Below are positions 35,524-46,454 of a stretch of 64,000 nt of DNA, piece after piece (position 1 is the first letter of the stretch; each line of letters begins with the position of its first letter). A program made the position numbers and the translations under genes. This DNA is from Orobanche coerulescens (taxonomy: Eukaryota > Streptophyta > Magnoliopsida > Lamiales > Orobanchaceae), in the NCBI GenBank assembly GCA_033398695.1, contig CM065802.1, positions 208,649,096 to 208,713,095 on the forward strand, given 5' to 3'. Below the pieces are notes generated by a model. That model searched no databases and was not told where the DNA came from. It worked only from the letters and a program-made list of their open reading frames with translations.

Positions 35524-36995
35524 AGAGTGCAAGGGCAACTTTGTATGCAAGAGATTTCATAGCCACTTGAGGAGGCAATTAGAACGAGTCAGGGTTCAGA
35601 CCCATTTTTGTTGTGCATACGAGATGATGTGGCTCAGGGGAAATACCCTGGATTTGTGGTCCACGAGGATGGACTTTTGCGATTTAAGAACCGGTTATGT
35701 GTTCTGGCGGATGACGAGTTGAAAAACTCGATTTTGAGAGAGGCCCATGCTACCCCTTATTCTATCCATCTGGGGTCTAGCAAGATGTACAAAGACTTGA
35801 AACAAAATTACTGGTGGAGTAATATGAAGCGAGAAGTCACAGAATTTGTTTCGAGATGTTTAACCTGTCAGCAAGTCAAGATAGAACATCAGCAACCGCC
35901 GGGTATGATGAAACCGCTTCCTATTCCAGAATGAAAGTAGGAGGATATTTCAATGGACTTCATCACGAGTCTGCCGACGAGTCATTGTGGCATGAATACA
36001 ATTTGGGTAATCGTGGATCTTTTAACTAAGTCAGCTCATTTCCTTGATGTTAAGGATACGTGGGGTCCTGAGAGACTTGCCCAGTTATTTATTAAAGAGA
36101 TCGTGAGATTGCACGGTACCCCTAAGAGTATCGTTTCTGATTGTGACAGACGATTCGTGTCATTTTTTTGGAAATCCATTCATTGTGCCATGGGTACTCA
36201 GCTAAACTTCAGCAGAGCTTTTCACCCTCAGTCTGACGGACAATAAGAGAGAACTATTCTGACATTAGAGGACATGCTTAGGACATGTGTTCTCGATTGG
36301 AAAGATGATTGGGAAGCCCAACTACCGTTGATCTAGTTCACGTATAACAACAGTTGGCATGCTTCGATTAAGATGTCACCTTACGAGGCCTTATACGGTC
36401 GGCGTTGTCGATCTCCCTTGTGTTGGGATGACTTATCAGAATTAATCGGCATTGAGCCCGATATGCTTATAGCCGCCCGCGAGAAGGTAGCTTTGATCAG
36501 GAGTCGTTTGTTGACCACTCAGATTCGAAGAAAATCATATGCAGATAATCGTCGTCGACCATTAGAGTTCGAGGCAGGTGACCACGTTTTGGTCAAGGTA
36601 TCCCCGAGCGGAGGTACTTTCCATTTCAGGAAGAGAGGAAAGTTGAGTCCGAGATTCATTAGACTATTTGAGATTTTGGATCGAGTAGGCGATCTGGCTT
36701 ATCGATTGGCTTTACCTCCGGCCTTGATCCGAATTCATAGTGTGTTTCATGTCTCTCAGTTGCGGAAGTAGGTTTCTGACCCTAGTCACATACTTCATTT
36801 CAATGACATCGAGATCGCGGATGATCATACGTATGAGGAGCGTCCTGTACGAGTCTTAGAGCGATGAATCAAACAGTTGAGAAACAAGGCGATTCCTTTG
36901 GTGAAAATTCAGTGGTCTAGACACGGAGTTGAAGAGGCTACTTGGGAAACCGAGGATAGTATGCAGGAGAGTTATCCCGAATTGTTTAACCCTTA
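35524..36995 (+). pseudogene. pol: G2 pol: integrase with chromodomain
   Basis: After a TAG at 35521 the frame shows the zinc-binding HATPYSIHLGSSKMYKDLKQ and CLTCQQVKIEHQQP, then PLPIPE with two tryptophans changed to stops. Catalytic IWVIVDLLTKSAHFLDVKD and SIVSDCDRRF, NFSRAFHPQSDGQ, SPYEALYGRRCRSPLC and HVLVKVSPSGGTFHFRKRGK follow. The tail reads VHSQL-type LIRIHSVFHVSQLRK and the chromodomain IKQLRNKAIPLVKIQWSRHG with EEATWETEDSM, and ends SYPELFNP with TAG at 36993. Around seven stops interrupt it. Confidence 0.93.
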
Positions 36996-37014
36996 GTTTC
37001 GAGGTAGAAACTCT

Positions 37015-37030
37015 TTTTAAGGGGGGAGTA
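37015..37030 (+). other. G2 polypurine tract
   Basis: tttttaaggggggagta directly before the 3' LTR start at 37031. Confidence 0.88.
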
Positions 37031-39316
37031 TGTAATACCCGGTTGTAAATTCATTTATTATCATTAAATAATTATCATTAAGTAATTTTCACTCATTAAT
37101 AATCATTCATCATTCATATTCATTCATTATGTTTCACCGTTCGTCGTACTTTTAAATCGTATATCAGTTATCATTTGTCATCCAACCCTGTTGAGACTCG
37201 AGTCGAGAACACTATCATTATCATCATTTTTGGCAGCCTGTGTATGATGAGTAGCACACGCTACATTCTATTTTTAGCGCACGCTAATTGAGTACTGGTA
37301 GTGCACGCTATCGTTCAGCATTAGCGCACGCTAGTGCAATTGAGGCAGACAGTCCACAAGGAACTGGACTGAATCGGAGAATTCGTAGCGCACGTTATGT
37401 GTGAGGGTAACGCACGCTAACTGTATTGGTAGTGCACGCTAAGTTATCAGTGTAACGCACGCTAAAGCGAGCATGGCAGAGGACAGTAGGTTCTGGACTC
37501 CAGTTACTAGGCACCAACTAGCAGGTAGCGCACGCTAACATCCGGTTAATGCACGCTAAGAAGAAGGCATTAGCGCATGCTATCAAGTACATAGCGCACG
37601 CTAACGCGGAGGGCAGAGTTCACTGGACTACCCGGTGAACCCGCTAGCGCACGCTAATATCAGGAGCTAGCGCGCGCTAAGCTGGGTTTGGTATAAATAG
37701 GACAGTTCGACCCCATTTCGTCATTTTCTTCATTTCTCCTCCTCATCCGGGCGATTTGGGTGATTTTGGGCATTTTGAGAAGATCACTTCGAGCTGCTTT
37801 CACCTATTTTCTATTGTAGAGTTTGGAAGGTTCATTTAACACAAGTTCAACGGATCGAAGAGTTTAGATCTTCAAAGGTAATTTCTTCCAAATCTTGGAT
37901 TTTGATTTTAGAAATGGAGTATGATACTTTGGATGTTATAATCATGATATGTGAAGAGATATACATATGATTATGAGTTTCTTTGAACTATCTTTGGATT
38001 ATTGGAGAATTATTCAAGAACCCTTGAGTGTTGACTTTAGAATTTTGGGGTTTTCGGTTAGATGTTGGCGTAATCTCGAGATGTGTATTCCTATTAGATT
38101 ATTGATTGTTTTGATGGTGTTTTGTTGGATTGAATTACTCATTTGGAAGTTGGTATACGATATAATTGGGATCGGTTGTAAACAATGGAAGATTGTTTGC
38201 AACGTATTTGTCAAAATGCCCTGATGAGTTTGGAATTGTTGTATCGACTTCTTGATTTGGTTATGATCGTAATTGATATGTATATTAAGCAAATTGTTGG
38301 TACTTGTGTTATTCAAGGTTTTTCGAGCGACTAATAACTCCATTAAGGACGTTTGTTCGAGGAAAGACATTACATCACCAGTATTGAGGCAAGTTAATTC
38401 TTGCTCGGTTAAAATGATAATCATTCCTTTCATTGTTGTTCATTCATACATATAACTCATTCATAATACATCAATCATGTTGAGACTTGTAATTATCAAA
38501 CTAATCATTCAATTCACAAGGAACGACGCTTCCAATCATTTTGTTTGAAGCTATCACTCATTGCCTCATTATATTACCTCGGTGATTCATTCTTGACCCT
38601 TGTCGGCTTTCAATTCATTGTTCTTCATCATGGTCGCTTTTGTTCTTGGGACTTTCCGGGATTGCATTGCGTTCCGGGTGGTATATGTGTGGAATTTTTA
38701 GCCGGGCACATTAAGGTCATTGTGTTTATGCGGGGATCCGGACACATTGGACTGTGCATATGGTAACGTGCCTCCGTGAAACTAATTAGGCCAAGTTTTG
38801 CGGGTGTTTATGCGGGACGCCGGGCACTCGGTAGGCTTGTGCACTTTCACATCCCATTCGTGGCTTACTATGATGCCCATCGTTCAACTTGATTTCATAA
38901 CTAATTCATCTGATTATTGTATTTGTTCAACTCTTGAGGATTGTTGGGGATGTTGTTTTTAGGTCATGGCAAAGCAAAGGAACGGGAAGAGAACGTTGAC
39001 GGCGAGGAGTCCCAGTGATACTAGTAGGGGGCCCCAGTCTGTCCACTTATTAATGTTTTCTTTGATGTGTATTTTCCGCTGCAGTTCCGTTTGGATTTTT
39101 ATTTTATTCAGTGTTGTATATTTTATCTTCATATGAAATATACATGTATTCTGTATTCCTGGTGTGTTGTACCTAAAACTCCTCATCGAAATAATTGGTA
39201 ATATAATGTGGTTTGGTACTACAATTATATTATTTAATTCATTAATTTTTACTCCCCTGGTGCGTCCCAGTTGGGGGTCCACAAACTGTAATATCCGCCT
39301 AGTTTGGGGTGTTACA
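37031..39316 (+). repeat. G2 3' LTR
   Basis: 2286 bp, from tgtaatacccggttg to ggtgttaca. It matches the 5' LTR throughout except for an extra stretch of about 115 bp near 38260-38375. A TATA-like ggtataaatagg stands at about 37688, just behind the 12-mer array, so the array lies right upstream of the likely promoter. Confidence 0.95.
37252..37679. repeat. 12-mer palindrome array in the G2 3' LTR
   Basis: Fourteen copies of TAGCGCACGCTA or close variants start at 37252, 37275, 37299, 37322, 37386, 37408, 37430, 37453, 37526, 37547, 37571, 37592, 37645 and 37668. Within clusters the start-to-start distance is 21-24 bp. The unit is a 5-bp inverted repeat around a 2-base centre. The array ends about 10 bp before a TATA-like box. 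Confidence 0.9.
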
Positions 39317-39321
39317 CACGA

Positions 39322-40718
39322 CGCACCTGATAGCTATGAGGACGATCCTGTCACCTATGACCAAGCGATAGTGGATGTGGACTCCGAAAAATGGCAAGAA
39401 GCAATGGAAGCTGAGATAGACTCTATGCATGCCAATCAGGTCTGAACTCTAGTATATCTACCAACTGGCATAAAGCCTATTGGAAGTAAATGGATCTGTA
39501 AGAGAAAGACTAATAGGGATGGCAAGGTTGATGCCTATAAGGCCAGGCTTGTGGCAAATGGTTATACCCAAAGAGAAGGGATCGATTATCATGATACCTT
39601 CTCGCCCGTAGCTATGATCAAGTCGATTCACATGATGCTTGCCATTGCTTCCTATTACGATTATGAAATATGGCAATTGGACATCAAAATAGCTTTTCTA
39701 AATTGATACCTCGAGGAGGAAATCTATATGGAACAACCTAAGGGTTTTGTGTCCAAAGCTAATATTCATAAGGTGTGTAAGCTACGACGAGCCATTTATG
39801 GGCTAAAGCAAGCTTCTCGGAGCTATAACCTTCGATTTGACGAAGCAGTAAAAGACTTTAACTTCGTGCGAAATGAGGAGGAACCATGTGTTTACAACAA
39901 GGTCAGTGGGAGCAGCATTGCATTCTTAGTACTATATGTATATGATATTCTACTTATAGGAAATGACGTAGCAATGCTCAGCACTGTGAAAGCTTGGCTT
40001 TCTAAAACATTCTCCATGAAAGACTTGGGAGAAGCTTCCTATATTCTAGGGATCCGTATTTACAGAGATAGACCGCGAAGAATGATAGGACTTTCCTAAG
40101 CCCTCTATATAGATAAAATCCTGAGAAGATTCGAGATGGATAAATCTAAAAGAGGGTTCCTTACCATGCGACATGGAATTCATCTCACCACGAAAATGTG
40201 TCCTCAAAGTGAGGAACACAAGAGAAATGAAGGTTATTGGATTCACCGATTCTGATTTTCAAGGAGACAATGATGACTCTAAGTCGACATCTGGGTTTTG
40301 TTTACTCTAAATGGAGGAGCAGTATCTTAGATATGCTCCAAGCAAAGTGCTACTGCAGATTCCACCTGCCAAGCAGAGTACCAAGCTGCCTTAGAAGCAA
40401 GCAAGAAAGCATTTTGGATGCAGAAGTTTGTACAAGAACTTCAAGTGGTGCCTAATGCGGAGCTGCCTATATCACTATTCTGTGATAATGATGGAGCTGT
40501 CGCCCAAGCCAAGGAGCTGAGGGCTCACCACAACACCAAGCATATAGAGAGAAAGTATCACATCGTTCGAGAGATGGTTGAAAATAAGATATGTTTCATT
40601 GCAAAGAGTAGACTCATAAGACAATGTCTCTGACCCACTGACTAAGCCGTTATCTCAGGCTGTCGTTGAAAGACATCTAAATAACATGGGTATTGGATAC
40701 CATGATATATGGCATTGA
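39322..40718 (+). pseudogene. pol: E2 pol: reverse transcriptase and RNase H, remainder after G2
   Basis: The reading continues with SEKWQEAMEAEIDSMHANQV, IGSKWICKRKTNRDGKVDAY, LVANGYTQREGIDYHDTFSP and IWQLDIKIAFLN, then EEEIYMEQPKGFVSKANIHK, LYGLKQ-type IYGLKQASRSYN and the active site LYVYDILLIGND. The first aspartate of the YVDD box is tyrosine, so it is inactive. At about 40215 the text jumps from EEHKR to EMKVI without the usual block on the RNase H side, which E4 still has, so some 250 bp are deleted. The tail has TADSTCQAEYQAALEASKKA in shifted frames and IGYHDIWH with TGA at 40716. Confidence 0.9.
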
Positions 40719-40721
40719 GTG

Positions 40722-40733
40722 CAAGTGGGAGAT
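40722..40733 (+). other. E2 polypurine tract
   Basis: caagtgggagat directly before the LTR start tgttagg. Confidence 0.88.
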
Positions 40734-42600
40734 TGTTAGGAATATTCCCTCGAATGCCACTCAGGGGATGAGAGAGTAGGGGCATTGTACTTATAATTAT
40801 AGAATAATTAATAAAAGGCAATACGATACATTCACTGTTTATTGTATTTCAAATGCATTCTTGATTTGGTAAACATTGAAGTGAAGTCTATGTAAATAAA
40901 TCGAACATTCCATTCTCATTATCGGATAAATGAAAATGCATTGGAAGTGTTTAAAGTTTATTTACGTAAACCGTTCGCAAGTCAATAAACTTAAATGGGC
41001 ATTAAGTTTTGAGTAAGACTTGTATAACTAGTGCTAGGACACGTGCATGTCTTGATAGCATAGTTATAAGTATATTGGTGGGACCAGTATACTCAAATAT
41101 GACTCATACTTTCTATCATATGATATTCACTCTCGGAGAGTCGATGACGAATCAAAAGGTTGTGATAGTATACATGGACCTTTGACTTGAGGGTTCAGTA
41201 GGATATGTGCCTGTGACGTTTAGTTTGTCATTAGAGTAGTTAGACTCATTTGCTTAATTAATGAGTCAACCTCGAAGTGCGGAATATACGGACAGGTAGC
41301 AGTCTTTACTATATGCCAAGAAAGAATTCTATCTCCTGTTAGTGAGTAGGCGAATGTCCTATACGGTTAATGGCAAATAAGATCATAAGTCTTTGGCCAA
41401 AGCATTCTGATCTAGTCGTGTTAGATACACTAGTGATCAGTTGGTCTTGATTTGCATTAACACATGTATAGTGTCTAGTCAACAGTAGGGTTCGACTTTA
41501 CCATGACCCGAAGACTTGACTGGGACATCTGATGAAGGGTCTATACGTATATGGTATTCATGAAATAATGGTTCTGGAATGATCCCTTCATTCGTTCTCA
41601 GTCGGGATTTACACTGCGGCCCGCTAGGCTGGCTAAGTGCTGTCCGCACTCATTGGTTCCTCCCAATGCCGGCTGAGACGGACCTGCAGAGTCGCGCATC
41701 AGGATCGTTGACGGATAAATATGAATTTAACAACTCTCTATCAATAATAGATATTCGATATCTAATTATGATTTATTAGATAAATCAAATAACGGTCTTA
41801 TGAATTGAAATTAAATTACCAGGTATTTAATTTAATTCATAAATTATATTCTTAGAGAAATATATTTGTATTTGATATAATTAATTAATTGGATTAATTA
41901 ATTAGTATAAATACATTGGAGATAAAACGGAGTGTATTTACCAGAGTTGTTTGACGAACGTCGGGTACACGAGCCGAGTGACTCGACCCATTTCTAAGAA
42001 TCTTCACATGGGCCACCCCATCCCTCTCTCACTGCTTGGATGATTCCTCTCTTATTGTCATGTTATGGGTGATCCCACCATGTTATGTCTACACATCATG
42101 TTATATGGATATGATATAATAATATATCTCATAAGATATATTAGTTATAAAAGACATCATCAAACAATGAAGAGAAAACCCTGCTACTTTAGCTACTGGC
42201 CGAGACCTCCAAGTGAGTGAGGTGAGAGAAAAATTTTCTGTTGTATTCTTCATTTTGAGTGAAAGAACAACAAGAAAAATAGAGAGAAAATAAATTCCTA
42301 CGAGTTTCCCTAGCCGTGTTCTTAGACAACGGAGTCTTGTAGATTTTTCCGGGAACTTCAGACGCGTGGTGACGTAGAGACATCATACTTTCGGTGCTTG
42401 AAACGAAGGGAATTTGTGTTCGTGACCGGGTTCGTGAACAACATCAACTTACGAAGATATTATCAAAGGCTTCAAGGGTATGGGAGTTTGATCCTTTTGT
42501 CTTCGTATTTTCTTTTTCGTATATATGTTATTTGATCGATCATGTTTGGGATTCATTATTATTATTCCGCTGTGTATTTCGTTTTGTTTCCGGAATCCCT
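40734..42600 (+). repeat. E2 3' LTR
   Basis: 1867 bp, from tgttaggaatattccc to ccggaatccct, a close match to 4069-5929. The last base is T where the 5' LTR has A. The flanking acaac at 42601-42605 pairs with acaag at 4064-4068. Confidence 0.95.
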
Positions 42601-42605
42601 ACAAC

Positions 42606-44057
42606 ATGATCCCTCTCCAATCAGGGTACCAACCCCTGTTATGATCCCTATCCAATACAGGCTCCCACACCTGTTGCGGATCCCATCCCTACAAGACCCA
42701 ATCACTGTAAGGAGTACCTCCCGACAGTACCCATAAATGAAACTCTTCTCCAGTTACGAATTGATCAAGCCTTTGAGCGCTTTGTATCTTGGAAGAACTA
42801 CAGGGTCTCCCCTTACAATGTCCTGTATAACTGGGTCGAGTGGAAAGAAGAAGAAAATTTCGTTCTGGAGGTGATGTATACCCAGAACATCGAAGTTCTA
42901 ATTCAATGAGATAATAACTTTTGCCGTGAGCTGATTTCAAAATTCTATCTGGAAAAAGAACAGGCTCGAGTGAAAGGGAAATCCAAAACCAATGACAGAA
43001 CTCCCTTTGACAGCCATCAGTCCGACCCGGACTTAGTTGCCGATGACGACGCTCTTCAGGCAGGTCTGAGGATCAGCTGCGAAGAAGCACGGGAAGGAGA
43101 AATGTCCCGTATGCAAACCCAACAGGGTCAGGGGACCTCAGACAGACATCAGTCCCCATCCCCCAGAAACAAGCCACTCGGGACAAACAGGAGGAACCAG
43201 TCCCTCCTATACAGTAAGAAGTTCCTGATCATGGAGACAAGCCTGTCTCTGACCATGAAGAAGATGCCCATGCCATCTGACAAGAGGAGTCAGTTCCTCT
43301 GCAAAAGCAGGCAAATGCTGAGAGTCAGCAGAAGGATTTAGTTCCTCATGTACGCCGCACTACAGAAAATAAAACAGCTTAGGAGGAATCAGTCCCTCCT
43401 GTTCCCGAAAATGAAGAAGTCGCACAACCTACCGAAGCACCTGCTTCCGAAGCACCTGCCACTGACGAGCCCACGCAAGATGCCCCTGCATCTCCCATCA
43501 CCGTAAGCTCCAAGTCATAATCTAATGACAGATTCTTGCCATACAATAGACCACGATGCCTTCGTCACCATGTGGTTCTACATCAACTCAACGAGCCCGA
43601 GGATGAAAATCTAGCGCAGTCTAGCTCCCCATGCACTGAGGTCTGAATAGAGAAACTCCATGCAATCATCCGACAGACTGTATTCATGCAAGACGCAGTG
43701 AAGGCATTGTACGATGTTGGAAAAGAGCTCGATTGGATTCGAGAGACAGCTCAGGATGAGCTCTCTGTACGGAAGAATACAATCTCCTATGTTGAGGACG
43801 CATTCCGTCTAATGCCTAATGCATTATGGAAAGCGCTCAGTCAACTACAGGTGTATCAGGAGAGACTCCTTAGGCAAGAACAGGAGAATCTCAGAGTATC
43901 CGAAGCAAAGACTGTCGCCGCCCTTCAAGATACTGGATCCAGACTGTCAGTACATGACCATAAAATTGATGACATGTCTCTGGTGCTCAGTACTCTTGTT
44001 GAAAAAATCACGAATCTGGAGACCAAACAGGACAAAGCTATGAAGATCCTAGAATAG
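42606..44057 (+). pseudogene. E1 env-like extra ORF, C-terminal half
   Basis: Directly after E2 the E1 text resumes with a Pro-rich stretch, then CKEYLPTVPINETLLQLRID, FERFVSWKNYRVSPYNVLYN and WVEWKEEENFVLEVMYTQNI, and after a stop at 42907 a Ser/Gln-rich charged stretch (42970-43341). The last part (43686-44057) reads DAVKALYDVGKELDWIRETA, LPNALWK-like LMPNALWKALSQLQVYQERL and VLSTLVEKITNLETKQDKAM, which looks helical and coiled-coil-like. A C-terminal coiled coil is described for Sirevirus env-like proteins. Frameshifts and stops break it in at least four places. A function in the cell is unknown. Confidence 0.72.
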
Positions 44058-45170
44058 ATTGATACAAAAGTCACAGATCTTGATGATGCCAAAAAGGGGG
44101 AATAAGCCAGAGAGTCTGGTCAATAATGGAGGATAGAGAGAGAGATAAATCGATGTTGCTCTTGAAGAAAGCGTTGCTAATGCAATAGGCCGCCTGGCCA
44201 AGCCTTCAATAGGATACAAGGTATATGGGTCTCTTATGGAGTTCTATGATCCCAGTGTTCCCTGGAAGAATAAAGTGCAAAGACCACCCGAGATTCATCT
44301 ACCCACCAACCGACAGCCTACAGCTGAAGATATAAAGGACTAAGGGAAGAACGAACTGATGAGATACTTTGTTAAACTCACCAAGGAACCCACCATGTTC
44401 AACAGGTTCAAGACACAGAGGCTGAAGATGAATTTACGAGACTGTTAGCAGAAATATTGCTTCCCTTGCAAATCACGTTGAAATCAAGGCACCGAAAAGG
44501 TGATCGGCTCACCCATCCCGATGACTGGATACTTGCTTTCAACCAATTCGCTGAAGGAAGAGCGATCTACAGAGATTAAGGCAAGGATTCACTTATCAAT
44601 TAGTGGAAAGGAACCGAGAATGATCCTGACAGGAGACCTTGGAGGCATTCTCAGTACAGGAGTTAGCCTGTCTGAACATTATCACTATATTTATTCTTGA
44701 GGCTGGAAATTGCACTGTGCATTTTGTTTTATTTTGAGAACTTGTAATTTTCCTCTCTAGCATTGTAATTTTCTAATTCTTATCAATAAAACTCAATTTC
44801 TCTTGAAATATTACAGCTCGTAATCTACGCTTACTATTTTTACTGTCTGGTTACGAATTTATTTTATTGGCCAAGTATAAAACTTGTTAAGCCTAAAGCT
44901 GTAAGAACTTGTCTGCGAACAGTTCATAGGTCAATTTTAATTCAATCTAGATCACATTGTAAGATTGTGACTGCGCGCCAATCATAAGTTTAAAGTTATA
45001 ATACACATCCTTGTAGATGTTTTTGATTTCTTAGAACTTGCCTATGAGCAGTTCATTTTTCTTAGACCAAGTACTGAAGATCAGATCATTCGGAAGAAGA
45101 CCAAGAGTCAGCCTCTCTGAATCAAGAAGTTATCTTAAAGAGGTTTTGGCATTATCAAAAAGGGGGAAAT
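44058..45170 (+). other. E1 region between env-like ORF and 3' LTR
   Basis: Weak coding sense continues to about 44700 (SVANAIGRLAKPSIGYKVYG, DPSVPWKNKVQRPPEIHLPT, IGSPIPMTGYLLSTNSLKEE), which may be a further Sirevirus 3' ORF; I do not recognise it. Polypurine tracts stand at 44091 (aaaaagggggaa) and 45158-45170 (caaaaagggggaaat), the latter next to the LTR. The rest is AT-rich and non-coding. Confidence 0.6.
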
Positions 45171-46442
45171 TGTTGGGATAAACAATCTTGTATCCTGTTT
45201 TGATAATGGCCATCATACAACAAATGAGTCGAATGAGCTGAAATCCCACCAAGTATGGAAGCTGTCTGGAATCTCCATACAACCCCCTCCATACAGCATT
45301 GAAGATCTCACAGTCTAGCCTATAGCTACAGCGAAAGACTCAATACGTAGGATACAGTAGCCAAGCTATAAGATGTTTACTTAAGAAAAGTAAAAAACAT
45401 CCGACAGGACTGGACAAAGAATGCCTTAAACCATTGTGTAATACATTTTGTTTATTCATATATTATTCACGATTAAAGCAGCATTTATTAATGATAAGAC
45501 AACATTTGATGCAGCTGGAGAGAGACAAGTCTGAATGCGCTAAAAAGCATTTAATGCGAAGTAAAAAAGAATATATGAAGCATTAAATGTGATCTGCTAA
45601 TTTACATATTCAGCAAGCCGCCAATCAGAGATGTAAACATCTTACCTACCTGCAATGGCTACATTTATAATGGATGCATTTTCCAAAGGTTATAAATAGC
45701 CTCAAGATGAGGACACTTAGACACACGAAGAATTCATATATCGCAAAAGCTTTGACAAATCAGTCTGACATTCTAGCGATTACAGTACAGTATATTTCGT
45801 GAGAATACATCAATTATTCAAATCGAAGAAATATACTAAAGTCCTCAACGAAGAACAGCATAACATATAATAATCGTATATCGAAGATCAAGGTGCTGTT
45901 CAGAGAATTCTACCTTTACCGTTAATATAACCATCAGCCCTGTGTGGACTGAATATCCTTGCGTATTTCGACCTGTGTGGGAAGAATAGCATTGTAGACG
46001 AAGATTCGAACTGTGTGTTAAGAAGCAAGTCAAGAAAGAGCTAAAGCCAATCTGTGTGAATGGCCCAAAGCTTCGGTACCTGAATCAATCTGTGTGAACG
46101 ATACAGAGACATGTTTAGTTATAGTCACGTAGTTGTATACATAGTGATTATAATAAACGTTTTACTCCTGTGTGGAGGACCACTGGACGTATAGGGGTTT
46201 ACTTCGAACCACTTTAAACTCTGTGTTATTTACCTTCTGCCTTTATTGTTTTCTTTACTGTGATTTATACGAGTATACACTGCAAAACCCTGTATGCAAT
46301 AAGCAAACAGGATAAAAGCCTAGTTGTTGTATTTACAGCAACTCACTCAAACGAACTTCCGCTACGCACTCTCATCCAAAAACCGTACAGCTTGTTGTAC
46401 TATTACTTTCCAAGCTGTATATTGTATACTTAGTGGCCAACA
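45171..46442 (+). repeat. E1 3' LTR
   Basis: 1272 bp from tgttgggataaac to agtggccaaca. TGTTGG and CCAACA form the inverted terminal hexamer. A strong polypurine tract precedes it. After it, copia E3 sequence begins at once. The matching 5' LTR must lie left of the window. Confidence 0.88.
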
Positions 46443-46454
46443 AGACGGATTTGA

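Larger units (their letters stand above)
29642..39316 (+). mobile_element. G2: Ty3/gypsy Tekay/Del-type chromovirus in E2 pol
   Basis: The ends tataataccc (29642, mutated from tgtaataccc as at 37031) and gggtgttaca (39316) are flanked by cacga at 29637-29641 and 39317-39321, an exact 5-bp duplication. The order is 5' LTR, primer site, gag, protease, reverse transcriptase, RNase H, integrase with chromodomain, polypurine tract and 3' LTR. At 9675 bp it is full length. It is a relative of G1 (9.6 kb without CACTA) with different LTRs that share the same 12-mer array. The many in-frame stops show it is old or heavily mutated. Confidence 0.96.
4069..42600 (+). mobile_element. E2: Ty1/copia element with both LTRs, carrying three nested inserts
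   Basis: E2 is bounded by LTRs starting tgttaggaatat, at 4069 and 40734. The flanking 5-mers are acaag (4064-4068) and acaac (42601-42605), an imperfect target duplication inside the env-like ORF of E1. A tRNA-Met-like primer site follows the 5' LTR, and caagtgggagat precedes the 3' LTR. Removing the LINE, G1 and G2 leaves about 9.1 kb. gag starts at 11199 and the coding sense continues at 27412 and again at 39322. The pol type resembles that annotated as Tnt1/TNT 1-94-like in plants; the exact lineage is not settled. E4 in this window is a relative. Confidence 0.93.
1..46442 (+). mobile_element. E1: Sirevirus-like Ty1/copia element, 3' part, interrupted by E2
   Basis: The element enters from the left edge. 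In order it shows the integrase C-terminus, reverse transcriptase, RNase H, a non-coding stretch with several polypurine tracts, an env-like ORF and a 3' LTR. The env-like ORF stops at 4068 and resumes at 42606, because E2 (4069-42600) is inserted there. About 7.9 kb of E1 itself lies in the window. The extra ORF behind pol and the repeated polypurine tracts are known marks of Sireviruses, so that lineage is inferred. The 5' LTR, gag and protease must lie left of the window. E1 is itself inserted in copia E3, whose integrase begins just after 46442. Confidence 0.85.

Noticed and set aside
37252..37679. CRISPR-like array
   Set aside because: Units are 12 bp, degenerate and near-palindromic, without equal spacers or cas genes, and the DNA is plant nuclear.
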